The notes below the pieces were generated by a model that was not told where the DNA came from, did not search any database, and worked only from the letters and a program-made list of their open reading frames with translations. From contig JAZSRA010000085.1 in assembly GCA_045538195.1 (NCBI GenBank), positions 34,260 through 98,259 on the forward strand: a DNA stretch of 64,000 nt, in the 5' to 3' direction. A program made the translations under genes and the position numbers. The first letter of the stretch is position 1. Each line of letters begins with the position of its first letter. Below are positions 34,401 to 40,231 of this stretch, in pieces. Source of the DNA: SVTX01 sp045538195 (GTDB lineage: Bacteria > Bacillota > Clostridia > Oscillospirales > CAG-272).

Positions 34401-34583
34401 TTGGATCTTACCACAGAGGGCGAGAATGACTGCACTAAAGGTAACTGGATGTATCCTGCTATTAATCTCTCGAATTACGCAGGTCAGGAGGGCGTTACCG
34501 TTGAGTTCTACTCTCAAACTAATAACGGTCAAACTATTTTGATTGCTAAATTCACCAATGTTAAGGTTCCCGCGGCTGAATAA
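31470..34583 (+). CDS. Large surface lipoprotein with Asp-Thr repeat linker and three repeated domains
   Basis: 1037 aa from ATG 31470 (GGAGGG upstream; the ATG at 31455 overlaps that RBS). Signal peptide with lipobox SLFAC, then a Ser/Glu stretch and a long (Asp-Thr)n linker. Three copies of a domain of about 140 aa follow, each starting RAHFNSVTVNG and containing SLNFSGWFIVDYGTKNY-like and TEGERDCTKGNWMYPAI segments: two in tandem (nt about 31866-32745) and one at the C-terminus (about 34140-34580). Between them are a beta-sandwich-like region and Cys-rich repeats of the CSICEVV...ACSGCDYTTYVEKPALGHS type common on Firmicute surfaces. Probably an extracellular binding or adhesion protein. 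Confidence 0.8.
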   Translation: MKITKTMRFFLVALAAIMVFSLFACTDEPVVDGSGTGSSESEESSSTTTDQGGDTTESDDGGESDTDTDTDTDTDTDTDTDTDTDTDTDTDTDTDTDTDTDTDTDTDTDTDTDTDTDTESDTETDPDKYEGQYRAHFNSVTVNGTAVSVTNGANKVLELDLSDTPLESVTSLNFSGWFIVDYGTKNYIIRVTDEEGNVTEIERAASDWSSSALVEIAAGLGLTTEGERDCTKGNWMYPAIDLSDYDGQTVTVEFCSKTNNDKTASIAKFTNVQVPKVKYDGPYRAHFNSVTVNGTAVSVTNGGNLVLELDLADTPLESATSLNFSGWFIVDYGTKNYIIRVTDENGTVTLIEREASDWSSSALVEIAAGLGLTTEGERDCTKGNWMYPAIDLSDYSEQTVTVEFLAKTNNNLIALIAKFTNVQVPLVETESDTESDTESDIVPDPDPGETKDNPLYPEFAWNESYSEATATVQVPAGKTYYFESYNISGGMILTANGVEVEVVYGSMMMRTPSTFSITNDGKADAEYELVLSYPVGDMNNPVVIETLDNEITADINAGSQGYFFTYTATEQGILIMKITSDNGWFYVVNNLTTGIYGDSQWSDSDPVVNPCFINVNEGDILQISVNTYDPADQFNAPEGTVTFELIYCVHEAIADGCSQKCSICEVVLGTAHTALENYEAKDPTCTEVGWDAYEACSGCDYTTYVEKPALGHSIADDAKWTPVIENDGNADGKLYEAKLCTVCEGQAEVREAQVRYYLNSKITETSAYKVCVKGWAAVNGGVERYVYRVIDEDGNVSAWKPVTEGSPIANLTDGDTAYIEAIEGSQLGLADYYANVFFTGGIYAYINEYVGQNVKVEFGAVPANNPGLEATPNVISIYTSEEITAISNPNFRAHFNSVTVNGSAVSVDNAANKVLELDLSGTPLTSATSINFSGWFIADSGTKNYMIRVTDKDGNADEEERAASDWDSDALVGIAEGLDLTTEGENDCTKGNWMYPAINLSNYAGQEGVTVEFYSQTNNGQTILIAKFTNVKVPAAE
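31659..31824 (+). repeat. Hexanucleotide tandem repeat encoding (Asp-Thr)n
   Basis: GAYACN units, mostly GATACC and GACACG, repeated about 27 times in frame inside the lipoprotein gene. A short ESD/TES echo occurs near 32757-32790. Likely to vary in length by slippage without changing frame. Confidence 0.85.
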
Positions 34584-34631
34584 TATCGGCTAAAGCATCT
34601 TTGACGTAGAGTAAAAATTGAATAATTTTTC

Positions 34632-34661
34632 AAGGCTACCGCCACGGCGGTAGCCTTTTTT
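34632..34661. terminator. Terminator after the lipoprotein gene
   Basis: AAGGCTACCGCC/GGCGGTAGCCTT stem followed by TTTTTT on the plus strand. It also lies just past the stop of the convergent FAD oxidoreductase gene. Confidence 0.85.
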
Positions 34662-34667
34662 ATGGTT

Positions 34668-36185
34668 TTAATGCGAAAAATTTGACTCTGTTGCGGCTTT
34701 TGGGGGAGAGAATGGCTCTTTTACCGAGCGTTCACGCCCTTCAAGCACGTTTATTGTTGCTATTGCAGCTCTGCCGCCCGAGGCGGCAATAGGCAAACCG
34801 CCGGGACACTGTTGCCATTGAGTTGCCAGAATAACATTGGAAAGGCCCTTTATTCGATTACTCTTACGGGAGGGAATCGCCTTAGAGGGCAATATAAAGC
34901 TCATATAAGAGCCGATCTGCGAGTCAGTGTAACGGTGATAGGTGGCGGGCGTCCAGACGTCGAGGAGCTTTAACTCTCCGTCAAGCTCGGGAAGCTCCTT
35001 TTGGATCAGCCTTGCCGCCGCGTCGGCAAAGCCTTGCTTTTCCTTGTTGTATGCGGTTTTGTCTTGATCTCGGAGACGAATAAGCTTAAGTGAGCGTGTC
35101 TCGTCACAAAATGCCATAGCTTGAATTACCGTCTCTCCCTCGGGTGCGTAGCTTTTTTCGTGAGAAAATTCGCGAAGTACAAGTCTGTCATATCCAAGAT
35201 TTTTAATATGCTTTTTGGGAACCTCGATAATTAAGTCGCCGCGAAAGGGAAGAAAGCTCGATCTGCAGGAAAAGGCGCACTGCACACTGGAAAATCTTTT
35301 CAAACGGGGGTCGTCGTACATTTTTTTGATCTGTGGGGGCATGGGAGCGTCCAAAATCCCCCCAAATATTACGGCGGGGTCTGTGGTGATTATCACGTAG
35401 TCGGCATCAAGCTCGGTTCCGTCGGCAAATCTGACCGACCTTGCTTTTTTGTTCTCGCATACTATTTTTGAAGCTTCTTTACTTAAAAGAAGCTCGCCGC
35501 CGAGAGACTTGAAACGGTCGGACATACGTCTCGCCATTCCGCGAGAGCCATATTTAGGGATGCCGCCGTTTTCGCCGCAGAAATGAGCGAAAACAAATAT
35601 GAGCGCAAGTGCGCCGAAATCGTCTCCCCAAAACGTGCCGATAAATTCTCGCAACAGAGGGTGCTTAAAGCGTTCCGAAAGCTCTTTGGCGGTCAGAAAG
35701 TAATATTTGCCAAGGGTGGGGAAGCGCGAAATGCTTTTGATGCCGTCAAGCCCTTCGTTGTGATTCTTTCCGCCGATAGAGCAAAGCCTTTGCATAAGCT
35801 CGATGGCGGCAACGAGCGACAAGATCTCTTTTTTGTCCTCGGGAGAGATAGATAGCATATCGTTCTTAAAGCGATTTAAATCCTTATTCAAGGATAACTC
35901 CTTGCCGCTCTTGCGGCAGGTGTAAAGGGTGTCGCCTTGATATACCTCTACGTCACCGAGAGCGCCAAGCTCCTCCCACATTTTATAGGTCGACGTGGCG
36001 GGATTAGTGCCTGTCAGCCAATGTATGCAGTTGTCTATCTCATAATCGCCGCGTCTCCAGCCCGTGAGATTGCCGCCTGCCACCGCCTGTCTTTCGCAGA
36101 CTACGGCGCTGTGGCCGTTCATTTGCGCGTATATCCCTGCGGAAAGCCCCGAAACTCCGCCGCCGATAATAATAATTCTTGCCAT
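34668..36185 (-). CDS. FAD-dependent oxidoreductase, phytoene desaturase-like
   Basis: 505 aa from ATG 36185 (AAGGAA upstream; the longer frame start has no RBS). N-terminal dinucleotide-binding motif IIIGGGVSGLSAGIYAQ with an acidic residue (CERQ) ending strand 2, then GGNLTGW, as in CrtI/amine-oxidase-like flavoproteins; C-terminal FAD motif GLPIAASGGRAAI. It probably oxidises or isomerises a hydrophobic substrate such as a carotenoid or retinol-like lipid. No other carotenoid gene is nearby, so the substrate is unknown. Transcribed alone, convergent with the lipoprotein gene. Confidence 0.8.
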   Translation of the reverse strand: MARIIIIGGGVSGLSAGIYAQMNGHSAVVCERQAVAGGNLTGWRRGDYEIDNCIHWLTGTNPATSTYKMWEELGALGDVEVYQGDTLYTCRKSGKELSLNKDLNRFKNDMLSISPEDKKEILSLVAAIELMQRLCSIGGKNHNEGLDGIKSISRFPTLGKYYFLTAKELSERFKHPLLREFIGTFWGDDFGALALIFVFAHFCGENGGIPKYGSRGMARRMSDRFKSLGGELLLSKEASKIVCENKKARSVRFADGTELDADYVIITTDPAVIFGGILDAPMPPQIKKMYDDPRLKRFSSVQCAFSCRSSFLPFRGDLIIEVPKKHIKNLGYDRLVLREFSHEKSYAPEGETVIQAMAFCDETRSLKLIRLRDQDKTAYNKEKQGFADAAARLIQKELPELDGELKLLDVWTPATYHRYTDSQIGSYMSFILPSKAIPSRKSNRIKGLSNVILATQWQQCPGGLPIAASGGRAAIATINVLEGRERSVKEPFSPPKAATESNFSH

Positions 36186-36295
36186 ATTTAATTTCCTTTT
36201 TTTAAAATAGATTACCTTGATTGGCTCTATTAGTATTCCCGATAACGGCAAATTTTTGCGCTTAAGTTAAAAATATTTGACTTTGAGTGTAACTG

Positions 36296-36324
36296 TTGCA
36301 AAATTCGGAATTTTATGCTATACT
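36296..36324 (+). promoter_or_regulatory. Promoter of the alpha/beta hydrolase operon
   Basis: TTGCAA (36296-36301), 17-bp spacer, TATACT (36319-36324), 28 bp before ATG 36353. Confidence 0.75.
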
Positions 36325-36352
36325 GAATATATGCATAGGGGGGGGTGAGATA

Positions 36353-37087
36353 ATGGATCACAAGGAATATAAAAGAATTATATCAGGATCGAAAAGAGCG
36401 TTTTTGTTCGTTCACGGAATTATTGGAACGCCTGACCATTTTGATTTTCTTATGTCTTATCTTCCCGAGAACGTGTCGGTTTGGAATCTTCTTCTTGACG
36501 GACACGGCAAGGGCGTGGCGGAATTTTCGCGCGCGTCAATGGAAAAGTGGAGAGGTCAGGTAAAGGGCGCGGTCGACGACCTTGCGAAAGGTCATGACGA
36601 GATATACGTGGTCGCGCACTCTATGGGAACGCTTCTTACTATGGAGCAGGCGATCTGCAACGAAAAGATCGTAAAAATGTTTTATCTGCAATCACCCTTG
36701 CGGCTATCGATCAGACCCAGAATGTTAAAGACGGCAATGGACGTATATTTTAACAAGGTCAAAGAGAAGGACGTTGACATAGTGGCGGCGAAACGCTGCT
36801 GCGGAATAGTACATTCAAGTAATATTTTTCTCTACATAGGCTGGATACCGCGGTATTTTGAGCTTTTCGCAAAAATGAGCGAGACAAGAAAAAATCTTAA
36901 ACGTTTGAAAACGCCCTGCGTTGCATGTCAGTCGAGACGTGACGAAATGGTCTCCAACCGCTCTGCAAAACTTTTGAAAAATAATCCATGCATTACGGTG
37001 TACGAACTCCACGGCTCGGGGCATTTCTATTATGCCGATGACGATCTTGTTTTGATACTGCGAGAGTTTAAAAAATTCATTGTGTGA
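36353..37087 (+). CDS. Alpha/beta hydrolase (serine esterase/lysophospholipase type)
   Basis: 244 aa from ATG 36353 with GGGGGTGAG upstream. Oxyanion segment FVHGIIGTPDHF, nucleophile elbow AHSMGT, acid in SRRDEMV and catalytic His in GSGHFYY give a complete triad. A G-rich run (36338-36346) sits in the leader. It leads a run of four genes that ends with the TIGR04076-like gene. Substrate unknown; monoacylglycerol or carboxylester lipase is plausible. Confidence 0.8.
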   Translation: MDHKEYKRIISGSKRAFLFVHGIIGTPDHFDFLMSYLPENVSVWNLLLDGHGKGVAEFSRASMEKWRGQVKGAVDDLAKGHDEIYVVAHSMGTLLTMEQAICNEKIVKMFYLQSPLRLSIRPRMLKTAMDVYFNKVKEKDVDIVAAKRCCGIVHSSNIFLYIGWIPRYFELFAKMSETRKNLKRLKTPCVACQSRRDEMVSNRSAKLLKNNPCITVYELHGSGHFYYADDDLVLILREFKKFIV

Positions 37088-37101
37088 TATTGGAGAGATC
37101 A

Positions 37102-37263
37102 ATGGACGAAAAGAAAAAAGCGCTTTTTATAGAGCAGAAAAAGACCCTCGATACCTTTCTTTCCAAGGGGGCAATATCGAAGGCGCAATACGATAAAAGC
37201 TATGGAGATCTCGTGAAGCTTATGGGCATGGAGAACGTGGCAAAAGAGCTTGAAAGGGAGTGA
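37102..37263 (+). CDS. Small hypothetical protein, 53 aa
   Basis: A short gene: ATG 37102 with GGAGAG upstream, stop TGA 37261-37263, all codons sensible. The product is a charged helical protein (start MDEKKKALFIEQKKTLDTFL, end ENVAKELERE). It sits 14 bp after the hydrolase and 5 bp before the nitroreductase, so it is very likely translated in this operon. Function unknown. Confidence 0.65.
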   Translation: MDEKKKALFIEQKKTLDTFLSKGAISKAQYDKSYGDLVKLMGMENVAKELERE

Positions 37264-37268
37264 AATAA

Positions 37269-37796
37269 ATGAATTTCAGCGAAATAGCTAAAAACAGGCA
37301 GTCTTGCAGAAAATATAACGCAGAGAGAGCCGTAGAGGAAGAAAAGCTGAGTGCCATTTTGGAGAGCGCAAGGCTTTCTCCGTCGGCTTGTAACGGTCAA
37401 CCCTATCATGTAACCGTCTGTCGCGGCGAGAGCGCTCAGAGCGTGGCAAAGGCAGTCATGGGTATGGGAATGAACAAGTTTGCCGCAGACGCGCCGATAT
37501 TGATGGTCATATCCGAGGAGGATTACGTTGCCAGCGCCGCGCTGGGAGCAAAGGTGAAGGGCAACGATTACCGCTCTATTGACATCGGTATCCTCGCCGC
37601 ATATATCACCGCCGAAGCGACGGCGCAGGGACTTTCCACCTGCATCCTCGGCTGGCTTGACGACAAAAAGATACGCGAAATATGCGATCTTTCAAAGCCC
37701 GTGCGTCTGGTCATTACCCTCGGCTACGCCGCCGATGATGACAAGCTCCGCGAGAAAAAGAGAAAGCCCATAGAAAGGCTTGTGAGTGAAAAATAA
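37269..37796 (+). CDS. Nitroreductase-family flavoprotein
   Basis: 175 aa. The N-terminal signature FSEIAKNRQSCRKY with RLSPSACNGQPYH is the FMN-binding core of the nitroreductase superfamily, and DIGILAAYITAEATAQGLSTCILGWLD is the second conserved helix. It reduces nitro compounds, quinones or related substrates with NAD(P)H; physiological substrate unknown. AAAGGGAG upstream; the following gene starts 1 bp after its stop. Confidence 0.85.
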   Translation: MNFSEIAKNRQSCRKYNAERAVEEEKLSAILESARLSPSACNGQPYHVTVCRGESAQSVAKAVMGMGMNKFAADAPILMVISEEDYVASAALGAKVKGNDYRSIDIGILAAYITAEATAQGLSTCILGWLDDKKIREICDLSKPVRLVITLGYAADDDKLREKKRKPIERLVSEK

Positions 37797-37797
37797 T

Positions 37798-38100
37798 ATG
37801 AAAAAGGTTAAGATCACCGTGATTAGGCGGACGGAATATCCCGACCTTATGGAAAGATACGAAAATCCCCTTGATGCTCCCTGTGACATGAAGATAGGGC
37901 AGGTTTTCGTGTCGGTAAACGCGGAAAAACCCGAGGGACTTTGCTCGGTAGCGTGGGGATGTATGTACGATTTTGTCAAGACCCTTGCCGAGGGCGGAGG
38001 AAACTTCTTTGACGGCTGGATGAAGGACCCGTACTCGGCGATGGTAAGCTGCAACGACGGCTTCCGCCCCGTGACCTATTATATTGAATTGGATGAATAA
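37798..38100 (+). CDS. TIGR04076-family protein
   Basis: 100 aa from ATG 37798 (GTGAG upstream). The pattern KVKITVIRRTEY then CDMKIGQVFVS and CSVAWGCMYDFVKTLAEGG matches my recollection of TIGR04076, a small family often encoded beside nitroreductases or radical enzymes, function unknown. Last gene of the hydrolase operon; the MITE-like repeat begins 6 bp after it. Confidence 0.7.
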   Translation: MKKVKITVIRRTEYPDLMERYENPLDAPCDMKIGQVFVSVNAEKPEGLCSVAWGCMYDFVKTLAEGGGNFFDGWMKDPYSAMVSCNDGFRPVTYYIELDE

Positions 38101-38105
38101 GATTT

Positions 38106-38349
38106 TTTGGGGGAAAGGGGCTGCTTCATTTAGCGCAGAACAAAAGCCACTTAAAAAAAGCAAGGACAAAATTAGGTTTAAAAATATAGTTTTTAACTTT
38201 TATATGTCGAAATCCGCCGATTTATCGGCGGATTTCCCCATTTTATGTGGCTTTTTAGTCGCGTTTTGGCTCTCTGACGTACCCCCGTACGCCTACGAGA
38301 ACCAAACCACGCCTTCTGCATCTAAATGACTCAGCCCCTTTCCCCCAAA
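38106..38349. mobile_element. MITE-like element with about 35-bp terminal inverted repeats
   Basis: The ends 38106-38140 and 38314-38349 are inverted copies starting TTTGGGGGAAAGGGGCTG, differing at two bases and one indel through GCAGAA. Inside is a second perfect palindrome (38209-38221 with 38224-38236, GAAATCCGCCGAT arms). There is no transposase; the 81-aa frame through it is not a gene. It could also act as a transcription stop for the upstream operon. Confidence 0.7.
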
Positions 38350-38434
38350 CCCCCATCTCTTTCAAAACCTTTCAAAGAGCAGGAAATGTTTTAAGTTGTT
38401 TGTTGCAAGTGTTGACGGACGCGATTTGAGAAAC

Positions 38435-39148
38435 TCAATTTAAGAAGATAGTGACGGCTTCAAGCCGTTTTTTCTTTTCCTTGTAGTTGGGAACGTGGCG
38501 CGAAAGCTCAGCGTAAAACGCCTTGGAATGATTAGGGTGTATAAAATGGGTAAATTCGTGATAGACCACGTATTCGATACAGTCAATGGGGGCGTGTACG
38601 AGGGCGTAATTGAAGGTAAGGACGCCTTTTTTGTAGTTACAACTGCCCCAACGGGTCTTCATGTGACGAAATTTGACGGTGGGGAAGTCGGCGGTGTGAT
38701 TTGAGAATTTTGGATAGACCTCGCGACAGATTTCCATGACCGTGTCGCGGCAGAGGGCGTCAAGAGCTGCTGATATCTCTTTTTTCTGTGCTGAGCTGTC
38801 ATTTACGTCCCTTAGAGTGACGTCAAAGCTATCTTGGAGTATCTCCGCATTGTTTTTCTTGCCTGAGATAACCGTTATGGGCAATGTTTTACCAAAGACA
38901 GTGATGCTTTGTCCGTCTATGTCTGTAAGACCGGCACTTTCACGCTGACGTTCATACTTTTTAAGAGCGGAAAGAATGAAATCCGATTTTTCGGTCAAAA
39001 TTTTTTCAATTGTTTGAAGTGGGACACGTGGAGAGGCGGAAACCGCCACGGTGAGGTCACGCTTTATTCGGATATTTATGTTTTTTACCTTTTTTCTTTG
39101 GAGATCGTAGCTAATAAGCTGTCCGCTAAGTAATATTGATGCTTTCAT
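38435..39148 (-). CDS. YgjP-like zinc metallopeptidase (DUF45)
   Basis: 237 aa from ATG 39148 (AGGTGAG upstream). The zinc motif YHEFTHFIHPNHSKAFY has HExxH plus the third ligand region, preceded by RWGSCNYKKGVLTFNY, both typical of YgjP/DUF45. Family members are SprT-like soluble proteases of unknown substrate. It has its own minus-strand promoter, divergent from the phosphodiesterase gene. Confidence 0.85.
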   Translation of the reverse strand: MKASILLSGQLISYDLQRKKVKNINIRIKRDLTVAVSASPRVPLQTIEKILTEKSDFILSALKKYERQRESAGLTDIDGQSITVFGKTLPITVISGKKNNAEILQDSFDVTLRDVNDSSAQKKEISAALDALCRDTVMEICREVYPKFSNHTADFPTVKFRHMKTRWGSCNYKKGVLTFNYALVHAPIDCIEYVVYHEFTHFIHPNHSKAFYAELSRHVPNYKEKKKRLEAVTIFLN

Positions 39149-39179
39149 ACCGCTCACCTGCCTTTTTCAGTATAGATAA

Positions 39180-39208
39180 ATTATATCACTTAATCGAAAA
39201 ACAGTCAA
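39180..39208 (-). promoter_or_regulatory. Promoter of the YgjP-like gene
   Basis: Minus strand: TTGACT (39203-39208), 17-bp spacer, TATAAT (39180-39185). Confidence 0.8.
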
Positions 39209-39236
39209 CCGAAGCCACAACTTTTTTGGAAAAACA

Positions 39237-39265
39237 TTGACATAGAAGCCACGGGGTAGTATAAT
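39237..39265 (+). promoter_or_regulatory. Promoter of the alkaline-phosphatase-like gene
   Basis: TTGACA (39237-39242), 17-bp spacer, TATAAT (39260-39265). The leader of about 120 nt contains a hairpin ATTTTGCC/GGCAAAAT (39322-39341). Confidence 0.8.
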
Positions 39266-39391
39266 AAACTTGTAAGATTATTGGATATGATCGGTATGAA
39301 AATTAACTCCATTATGTATGATTTTGCCTTTCGGCAAAATTAAGCTAAAATAATTAAGGAATGCAGGGTTTACTGCTTGAAGGTGAGAACT

Positions 39392-40186
39392 ATGTCTGAA
39401 AGAAGATCGCTTGACACCCTTTGCGCCTCTCTGGCGTATGCTATGAAGATCGAGGCACCCGAATATGCGGCTGAGGCGAATCCCACGCTCAAAGCGTATA
39501 TTGATGAAAAATTCGGGGAGCGCGGTGTTGACAGAATATTTATGTATAATCCCGACGCTATCGGCGAGTGGGTCTATCGTAAATACCCGCAATTGCTCAA
39601 AGAAACGATTTCGCATACAGATATTGAGATAGATTTCGAGACGGTGATGCCGTCCGTTACTCCAGTTTGCTTTGGAACTATGTATACGGGCGCTCAGCCC
39701 GAACTTCACGGCATCAGAAAATACGAAAAGCCTATCATTAAGATCGACACTCTTTTCGACGCTATGATAAGGGCAGGCAAGAGGTGTGTTATCGTTGGCG
39801 ACAAAGAGTGCAGCATGGCGCATATATTCCTTGAGAAGAAAATGGATTATTACGTTTATGACACGATCCCCGAGATAAATGCCAAGGCGTGTGAGCTGAT
39901 CCTTGAAGACAAATACGATCTGATCTGTATATATAACGGAAATTACGACAGCGTGATGCACCGATTCGGGCCCGAAAGCATAGAGGCGCTTGCGGAACTG
40001 AGAGCAAACGATCAGGCTTTTGCAACCTTTTGCGAGCTGATAGGGTCAAATTGGAAGCATAACGCGCTTATCGGGTTTGCTATGGATCACGGTTGTCATG
40101 AGATCGACGGAGGCTGCGGCTCGCACGGACTCGATATGGACGAGGATCTTCATATTACGCATAGGTATCTGTCATTAATCAAATAA
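39392..40186 (+). CDS. Alkaline phosphatase superfamily-like phosphodiesterase
   Basis: 264 aa from ATG 39392 (AAGGTGAG upstream). The segment VMPSVTPVCFGTMYTGAQPELHGI resembles the Thr/Ser nucleophile region of nucleotide pyrophosphatase/phosphodiesterases, and NYDSVMHRFGPES and AMDHGCHEIDGG supply the later Asp/His metal ligands. It is shorter than most family members and lacks the usual N-terminal metal Asp block, so activity is uncertain. Single gene between divergent YgjP and convergent P-type ATPase. Confidence 0.65.
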   Translation: MSERRSLDTLCASLAYAMKIEAPEYAAEANPTLKAYIDEKFGERGVDRIFMYNPDAIGEWVYRKYPQLLKETISHTDIEIDFETVMPSVTPVCFGTMYTGAQPELHGIRKYEKPIIKIDTLFDAMIRAGKRCVIVGDKECSMAHIFLEKKMDYYVYDTIPEINAKACELILEDKYDLICIYNGNYDSVMHRFGPESIEALAELRANDQAFATFCELIGSNWKHNALIGFAMDHGCHEIDGGCGSHGLDMDEDLHITHRYLSLIK

Positions 40187-40226
40187 CAAAACAAAAACGG
40201 ACTTTGAAGTCCGTTTTTGTTTTGTT
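40185..40226. terminator. Bidirectional 20-bp-stem terminator
   Basis: Perfect stem AACAAAACAAAAACGGACTT and its complement around a TG centre, T-rich on both strands, between two convergent genes. Confidence 0.9.
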
Positions 40227-40231
40227 CAATT

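Noticed and set aside
38084..38329. 81-aa frame after the TIGR04076-like gene
   Set aside because: It lies inside the MITE-like inverted repeats and has no RBS.
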